Origin: Niastella sp.
Lineage (GTDB): Bacteria > Bacteroidota > Bacteroidia > Chitinophagales > Chitinophagaceae
DNA length: 8,661 nt
Assembly (NCBI GenBank): GCA_021154515.1
Contig: JAJKIL010000146.1
Coordinates: 1 to 8,661, forward strand
Direction of reading: 5' to 3'
This document shows, in pieces, positions 5,030 to 8,661 of this stretch (position 1 is the stretch's first letter; the number at the start of each line of letters is the position of its first letter). The notes under the pieces were generated by a model. That model made no database searches and was not told where the DNA came from. It saw only the letters and a program-made list of their open reading frames with translations. Both the position numbers and the translations under genes were made by a program.

Positions 5030-6871
5030 ATGTGTGGTATCGCAGGTATTTTAACCAATCAATCCGGTCTGCTATCTGTACAACGCCTGGCGAAAATGAC
5101 GGAGGCCCTGGTTCACCGTGGCCCCGATGGTGAAGGACACTGGATCAACGATAACCACACCACCGGCTTTGGCCATCGCCGCCTGTCGATCATTGACCTC
5201 AGCTCCACAGGTGCGCAGCCCATGCATTACCTTAAGCGGTATACCATTATTCACAATGGGGAGATATACAACTACCTGGAAGTAAGAGATACCCTGCTTC
5301 AAAAAGGCTATCAATTTCATAGTCAGTCCGACACAGAAGTAATAATGGCCGCGTATGATTGTTACCGGTCAAACTGCCTGCAATACTTTGATGGCATGTT
5401 CGCCTTTGCCATTTGGGACGAACAGGAACAAACCCTGTTTGCCGCCAGGGACCGGTTTGGCGAAAAACCATTCTATTATTATTTCGATGATAACCAGTTT
5501 GTATTTGCCAGTGAAATGAAGGCCTTGTGGGCGGTGGGTATTGAAAAACAGATCAATGAAAAAATGTTTTTCAATTATTTCACCCTGGGGTATACGCAAA
5601 ACCCGGCTACTGCAGAAGAAACCTTTTATACGGGCATCAATAAACTGCCTGCCCGCTCATTTATTGAATATCACTTACCCAATCGCCGGCTTACCCGTTC
5701 ACTGTACTGGAACATAGATGTTGATTATACGGAGGAAGCAATAACCGATGAACAGGCTATCAGACAGTTCAACAACCTGTTCACCCAATCAGTGCAAAGA
5801 AGATTGCGCAGCGATGTGCCTGTGGGCACTTCCTTAAGCGGCGGGCTTGACAGCTCCTGCGTGCTGGCCACCATTCAAACAATGGCGCCCCGGCAATACG
5901 ATACATTTTCCGCCATCTTTCCCGGCTTCAAACAGGACGAATCGGGCTGGATAAAAAAAGTAGCCGATCACTTTGCCACGCACAACCATGCGGTTCAACC
6001 CAATGCCGACCGGGTTATTCATGATTTTGAAAAAATATGTTATCACCAGGAAGAACCCTTTCAATCAGCCAGCATCATGGCGCAATTCTATGTGTATGAA
6101 CTGGCCCGCCAGCACGGCGTTACCGTGTTGCTCGATGGGCAGGGCGCCGATGAAATACTGGCCGGCTATCATAAGTATTATCACTGGTACTGGCAGCAAT
6201 TGTTCAGGGATAATAAAAACAGGCTGCATCACGAGTTGAACCATGCACGCTCATTGGGTATTACAGAACCCTGGGGCTTAAAAAACAAGCTGGCGGCGGC
6301 CATGCCCACCTATGCCGGCTGGTATCTGCGCCGCCAACGGTCGCGCCAACAGCTACGCCTGCACGATCTGAGCACTTCTTTTGTTGATGAATATGGCGAA
6401 TCGTATTACGACATTGCCCATTTTGACGAGCTGAACAACATTCTTTATTACAACACCTTTGTAAACGGGCTGGAAGAATTACTTCGGTATGCCGACAGAA
6501 ACGCCATGGCCCATGGCATTGAAGTGAGGCTTCCCTTTTTATCTCATGAGCTGGTGCAATTATTATTTGCTATTCCCGCACGCTTTAAAATGCGGGATGG
6601 TTACACCAAATGGCTGCTGCGTAAAAGCATGGAGGAGAAATTACCGGCCGGACTGGCCTGGCGAACTGATAAGATCGGGTTTGAACCGCCGCAGCAGCAA
6701 TGGATGCATGATGCGCGGTTACAGGAATACATCCACGAATCAAAGCGCACACTCGTAAAACAGGGTATGCTGAAAGCACAGGCGCTACATAAAAAAATTC
6801 AGCCGCAGGAAGCTCATGCGGCTGATAATTACGACTGGCGCTATTTAGTGGCCGGTCAGTTACTGCGTTGA
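5030..6871 (+). CDS. asnB: Asparagine synthase (glutamine-hydrolysing) or related amidotransferase
   Basis: The 613-residue cytoplasmic enzyme hydrolyses glutamine and uses the ammonia, with ATP, to amidate aspartate or a similar carboxylate. The N-terminal class II glutaminase domain (2-200) has nucleophile Cys2 after Met removal (MCGIAGI), HRGPDGEG (29-36), Arg50, NGEIYN (76-81) and Asp101. The synthetase domain has the PP-loop SGGLDSS (270-276), DGQGADEILAGY (369-380) and YADRNAMAHGIEVRLPFL (487-504). All key residues are present. The length, near 610-630, fits the longer AsnB/AsnO type rather than the 554-residue E. coli enzyme. Similar proteins with a DGQGADE motif occur in polysaccharide clusters, where they may amidate sugar acids, so strict asparagine synthesis is not certain. 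The ATG at 5030 is fixed by the catalytic Cys. It is last in the operon, 16 bp after the DUF2911 lipoprotein gene. Confidence 0.92.
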   Translation: MCGIAGILTNQSGLLSVQRLAKMTEALVHRGPDGEGHWINDNHTTGFGHRRLSIIDLSSTGAQPMHYLKRYTIIHNGEIYNYLEVRDTLLQKGYQFHSQSDTEVIMAAYDCYRSNCLQYFDGMFAFAIWDEQEQTLFAARDRFGEKPFYYYFDDNQFVFASEMKALWAVGIEKQINEKMFFNYFTLGYTQNPATAEETFYTGINKLPARSFIEYHLPNRRLTRSLYWNIDVDYTEEAITDEQAIRQFNNLFTQSVQRRLRSDVPVGTSLSGGLDSSCVLATIQTMAPRQYDTFSAIFPGFKQDESGWIKKVADHFATHNHAVQPNADRVIHDFEKICYHQEEPFQSASIMAQFYVYELARQHGVTVLLDGQGADEILAGYHKYYHWYWQQLFRDNKNRLHHELNHARSLGITEPWGLKNKLAAAMPTYAGWYLRRQRSRQQLRLHDLSTSFVDEYGESYYDIAHFDELNNILYYNTFVNGLEELLRYADRNAMAHGIEVRLPFLSHELVQLLFAIPARFKMRDGYTKWLLRKSMEEKLPAGLAWRTDKIGFEPPQQQWMHDARLQEYIHESKRTLVKQGMLKAQALHKKIQPQEAHAADNYDWRYLVAGQLLR

Positions 6872-6877
6872 AATTTA

Positions 6878-6931
6878 TAAAAACACCTTGAGCGTATAGC
6901 ATGCTTTCACATAACCAATCCCTCAAGGTGT
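6878..6931 (-). terminator. Terminator hairpin between convergent genes
   Basis: ACACCTTGAG (6883-6892) and CTCAAGGTGT (6922-6931) form a perfect 10-bp stem with a 29-nt loop. On the minus strand the stem is followed by TTTTTATAAATTT, so it suits termination of the gene at 6947-7387. The plus strand lacks a clear T-tract but could still slow transcription from asnB. The long loop is unusual for an intrinsic terminator. Confidence 0.6.
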
Positions 6932-6946
6932 ACACCAATTCTTCTA

Positions 6947-7387
6947 CTATACTTTTTTGTACTTTTCAACTACCTGGCTGTTGCCCTCGGCATCAACCTT
7001 TAAGGTATACCAGCTGGTATTGTCTTCCAGCTTGATGTAATAAGCAAGGTTACCACCTACGGTAACTTCAGTTACTCCAAACAATTTCTTTTTGGAATTC
7101 TCCTGGCTTACTTTATTCAAAATGTGCAATGGCAGTAGTTGCGGGTTGTAGTAACGAAGGGAGCTGACCATATTCCCTTCCTTGTCGTAATTTACCTTAG
7201 CCCTAATGCCACCGCTTACAAAGCTAACGGCAAAGTATTTGGGAAATTCTTCCCAGCGCACTTCTGTGGCGGTGCTAAAGGTTTCATTGAATGCTTTCAG
7301 AACTCTCTCGTTCGGATCAAATGGACTAAATGCATACGTGCTGCTGGCTATCAGCGCAGCGGTGAGAATGGCTATCACTTTTTTCAT
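6947..7387 (-). CDS. Small secreted protein of unknown function (paralog of 2021-2464)
   Basis: I do not recognise a named family. The product has 146 residues with a clear signal peptide: MKK, a hydrophobic stretch at 4-14, and likely cleavage after TYA (residue 19). The mature part shares its pattern with the protein at 2021-2464: NERVLKAFNETF (26-37), A40-x2-V-x-W45, F52-x-V-x-F, Y67-x3-GN (71-72), LP (85-86), YY-x2-LE (116-121), and a Lys-rich C-terminus. This points to a small exported beta-rich domain; no catalytic residues or metal ligands stand out. It lacks a lipobox and membrane anchor, so it should be soluble in the periplasm or released. It is a single-gene unit with a near-consensus promoter (7423-7453) and a terminator (6878-6931), and it converges on asnB. 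Confidence 0.82.
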   Translation of the reverse strand: MKKVIAILTAALIASSTYAFSPFDPNERVLKAFNETFSTATEVRWEEFPKYFAVSFVSGGIRAKVNYDKEGNMVSSLRYYNPQLLPLHILNKVSQENSKKKLFGVTEVTVGGNLAYYIKLEDNTSWYTLKVDAEGNSQVVEKYKKV

Positions 7388-7422
7388 GGCTTATATACTT
7401 TTAAAATGCGTGATTGATGAAT

Positions 7423-7453
7423 CAAAAGTATAATGAACGAAAGCTGAAGTCAA
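7423..7453 (-). promoter_or_regulatory. Bacteroidota-type promoter of the small secreted protein gene
   Basis: The minus strand reads TTG (7453-7451), a 20-nt spacer, then TACTTTTG (7430-7423), a full match to the Bacteroidota consensus. The predicted start lies near 7416, giving a leader of about 28 nt before the ATG at 7387. The -7 box is the same octamer as at 2722-2729 before the paralogous gene. Confidence 0.72.
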
Positions 7454-7632
7454 GACAATTGGTACCGGCGGAGGGGTCATGACAAGATATACGAACATCT
7501 TCGCACATTTTGCATAGATCAGTAGATTCCCTACCGCCTGCAACGCAGGCCCATTAACGGTTTGCAGAATGTTTCACTTAATTTCAACCCCCAGGTTAAG
7601 CTTCTGTTAAACTGGAGGACCAGGATTAAATG

Positions 7633-7653
7633 GCACAAGGTTTAAAGTTCAGG
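7633..7653 (-). repeat. Inverted three-unit heptad array, copy 2
   Basis: On the minus strand this reads CCTGAAC, TTTAAAC, CTTGTGC: three 7-bp units, the middle one decayed. It is opposite in direction to the array at 7690-7738, so the two face each other across 36 bp. Confidence 0.55.
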
Positions 7654-7689
7654 ATGTCTTAATCTTATCGGAATTTCCGAAATTCAAGG

Positions 7690-7738
7690 CTTGAGCCTTG
7701 ATACTTGTGTCTTGTGCCCTGACTCTTGTATCTTGTGC
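7690..7738 (+). repeat. Seven-unit heptad tandem repeat (CTTGNNN), copy 3
   Basis: Exactly seven consecutive 7-bp units fit the consensus CTTGWRY. Units 1-4 and 6-7 begin CTTG (followed by AGC, ATA, TGT, TGC, TAT and TGC); unit 5 is CCTGACT. The phase never slips over 49 bp. The array ends 42 bp before the ATG at 7781. It belongs to the same repeat family as 1906-1940. Confidence 0.8.
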
Positions 7739-7769
7739 CTAATATCCATACATTAAATCATTTATTCAC

Positions 7770-7776
7770 AAGGAGA
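7770..7776 (+). promoter_or_regulatory. Shine-Dalgarno site of the trans-sulfuration gene
   Basis: AAGGAGA lies 4 nt before the ATG at 7781. It is the only strong Shine-Dalgarno sequence in the window; the other genes have weak or no match, as is usual in Bacteroidota. It supports the start at 7781. Confidence 0.7.
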
Positions 7777-7780
7777 AATT

Positions 7781-8661
7781 ATGAAAGCAGGAACTAAATT
7801 CATTCATGCCGGCGCTGAACCTGATCCATCAACCGGGGCTATCATGACGCCTATTTACCAAACCAGCACCTATGTACAGGAAGCACCTGGAAAAAATAAA
7901 GGATTTGAATATGCCCGCTCCCAAAACCCTACCCGGTTTGCCCTGGAAGAGGCCCTGGCGGTAATAGAAAACGGGAAATTCGGACTGGCATTCAGCAGTG
8001 GCGTGGCCGCTACCGATGCTGTAATAAAATTGTTACAGCCTGGTGATGAAGTTATTGCAGCCAATGACATGTATGGAGGCACTTACCGCCTGTTCACCAA
8101 AATATTTGAAAAGTTTGGCATTAAGTTCCATTACGTGAACATGCAGGAGGCAGAGAATATAAAGTCTTATATAAATAAGAACACAAAGCTTATCTGGACG
8201 GAGACGCCCACCAACCCACTGATAAATATTGTTGACATTGCAGCAGTGGCAGCTATTGCCAAAGCAAACAATATATTGTTGTGTGTAGATAATACTTTTG
8301 CGTCTCCCTATTTGCAAAACCCGATCGACCTGGGCGCAGACATTGTGATGCACTCTGCTACCAAATACCTGGGTGGCCATAGCGATGTTATTCAGGGTGC
8401 ACTGGTTATGAATGATCAGGCCGTTCGTGATCAGTTATACTTTATACAAAAAAGCTGTGGCGCGGTACCAGGCCCCATGGATTGCTTTTTGGTCTTACGC
8501 GGTATTAAAACCCTGCATGTGCGCATGCAACGCCATTGTGAGAATGGAGAAAAGATAGCGCACTTCTTACGCAATCATCCTAAAGTAGGCCATGTATACT
8601 GGTGCGGCTTTACCGATCACCCAAGTTATGCCATTGCCAAAAAACAAATGCGTGGCTTTGG
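7781..8661 (+). CDS. PLP-dependent trans-sulfuration enzyme (cystathionine gamma-synthase/gamma-lyase family), 3' end cut
   Basis: The frame gives 293 residues and is open at the right edge; family members are about 380-400 long, so roughly three quarters is present. Landmarks: TPIYQTSTY (23-31), YARSQNPTR (45-52 region, with Tyr45 and Arg47 reaching the neighbouring subunit's cofactor), AFSSGVAAT (70-78), ETPTNP (141-146), VDNTFASPY (169-177) and HSATKYLGGHSD (191-202), in which Lys195 binds pyridoxal phosphate. GAVPGPMDCFLVLRGIKTLHVRM (227-249) is very like cystathionine gamma-lyase. The enzyme joins O-acyl-homoserine and cysteine to make cystathionine, or cleaves cystathionine to cysteine; the residue that best separates these subtypes lies beyond the window. 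It acts in the cytoplasm in methionine/cysteine metabolism. A strong Shine-Dalgarno site and an upstream heptad array precede it. Confidence 0.9.
   Translation, partial: MKAGTKFIHAGAEPDPSTGAIMTPIYQTSTYVQEAPGKNKGFEYARSQNPTRFALEEALAVIENGKFGLAFSSGVAATDAVIKLLQPGDEVIAANDMYGGTYRLFTKIFEKFGIKFHYVNMQEAENIKSYINKNTKLIWTETPTNPLINIVDIAAVAAIAKANNILLCVDNTFASPYLQNPIDLGADIVMHSATKYLGGHSDVIQGALVMNDQAVRDQLYFIQKSCGAVPGPMDCFLVLRGIKTLHVRMQRHCENGEKIAHFLRNHPKVGHVYWCGFTDHPSYAIAKKQMRGF

Larger units (their letters stand above)
7388..7780. other. 393-bp non-coding region between divergent genes
   Basis: The left part carries the minus-strand promoter of the small secreted protein (7423-7453). The right part carries a three-unit inverted heptad array (7633-7653), the small inverted repeat CGGAA-T-TTCCG (7670-7680), the seven-unit heptad array (7690-7738) and the Shine-Dalgarno site of the trans-sulfuration gene. 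I found no small gene in it. I could not identify a good TAnnTTTG promoter for the plus-strand gene. Confidence 0.6.

Noticed and set aside
6927..6936. Palindrome GGTGTACACC as an independent operator
   Set aside because: Perfect 10-bp palindromes are expected several times by chance in this length, and it lies between gene ends rather than at a promoter.
6585..6938. A 117-codon minus-strand frame overlapping the end of asnB
   Set aside because: It is antisense to the conserved synthetase domain and runs through the terminator hairpin; no recognisable protein features.
7690..7738. CRISPR array
   Set aside because: The period is 7 bp with no spacers and no cas genes are nearby; it is a short tandem repeat.
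1..8661. Defence system, phage or insertion-sequence island
   Set aside because: None of the genes resembles nucleases, toxins, integrases or transposases, and no flanking direct repeats or tRNA were seen.

Overview
The window looks like chromosomal DNA of a Bacteroidota bacterium, most likely a Chitinophagaceae member (Niastella/Chitinophaga-like). The taxonomic call is inferred from several signs: promoters of the Bacteroidota type (TTG, about 19-20 nt, TAnnTTTG), mostly weak or absent Shine-Dalgarno sites, two DUF2911 proteins, a bacterial deoxyhypusine synthase-like protein and a Bacteroidota-type LTA-synthase-like membrane protein. I see no insertion sequence, phage gene, CRISPR array, tRNA or rRNA.

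Layout. Positions 1-738 (minus) hold the N-terminal membrane half of an LTA synthase/sulfatase-family protein that runs off the left edge. Positions 901-1875 (minus) encode a deoxyhypusine synthase-like enzyme with a strong terminator and a clear promoter. Positions 2021-2464 (minus) encode a small secreted protein of unknown function. After a 554-bp non-coding gap, 3019-3606 (plus) encodes ACP phosphodiesterase (AcpH), apparently starting at TTG. Positions 3798-6871 (plus) look like one operon: two DUF2911 proteins (one with a normal signal peptide, one a lipoprotein) and a glutamine-dependent asparagine synthase-type amidotransferase. Converging on it, 6947-7387 (minus) encodes a second small secreted protein that appears to be a distant paralog of the one at 2021-2464. 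After a 393-bp non-coding gap, 7781-8661 (plus) encodes the first three quarters of a PLP-dependent trans-sulfuration enzyme and is cut by the right edge.

The genes do not form one obvious pathway; most look like housekeeping or envelope functions. The least expected feature is non-coding: a degenerate 7-bp tandem repeat, CTTGNNN with consensus near CTTGWRY, present at three places in two intergenic regions. At 1906-1940 one unit supplies the likely -33 element of the deoxyhypusine synthase-like gene. At 7633-7738 a short inverted array faces a seven-unit array just upstream of the trans-sulfuration gene. The second point of interest is the deoxyhypusine synthase-like enzyme, which keeps the catalytic lysine but lacks other residues of the eukaryotic enzyme, in an organism type that has no eIF5A.
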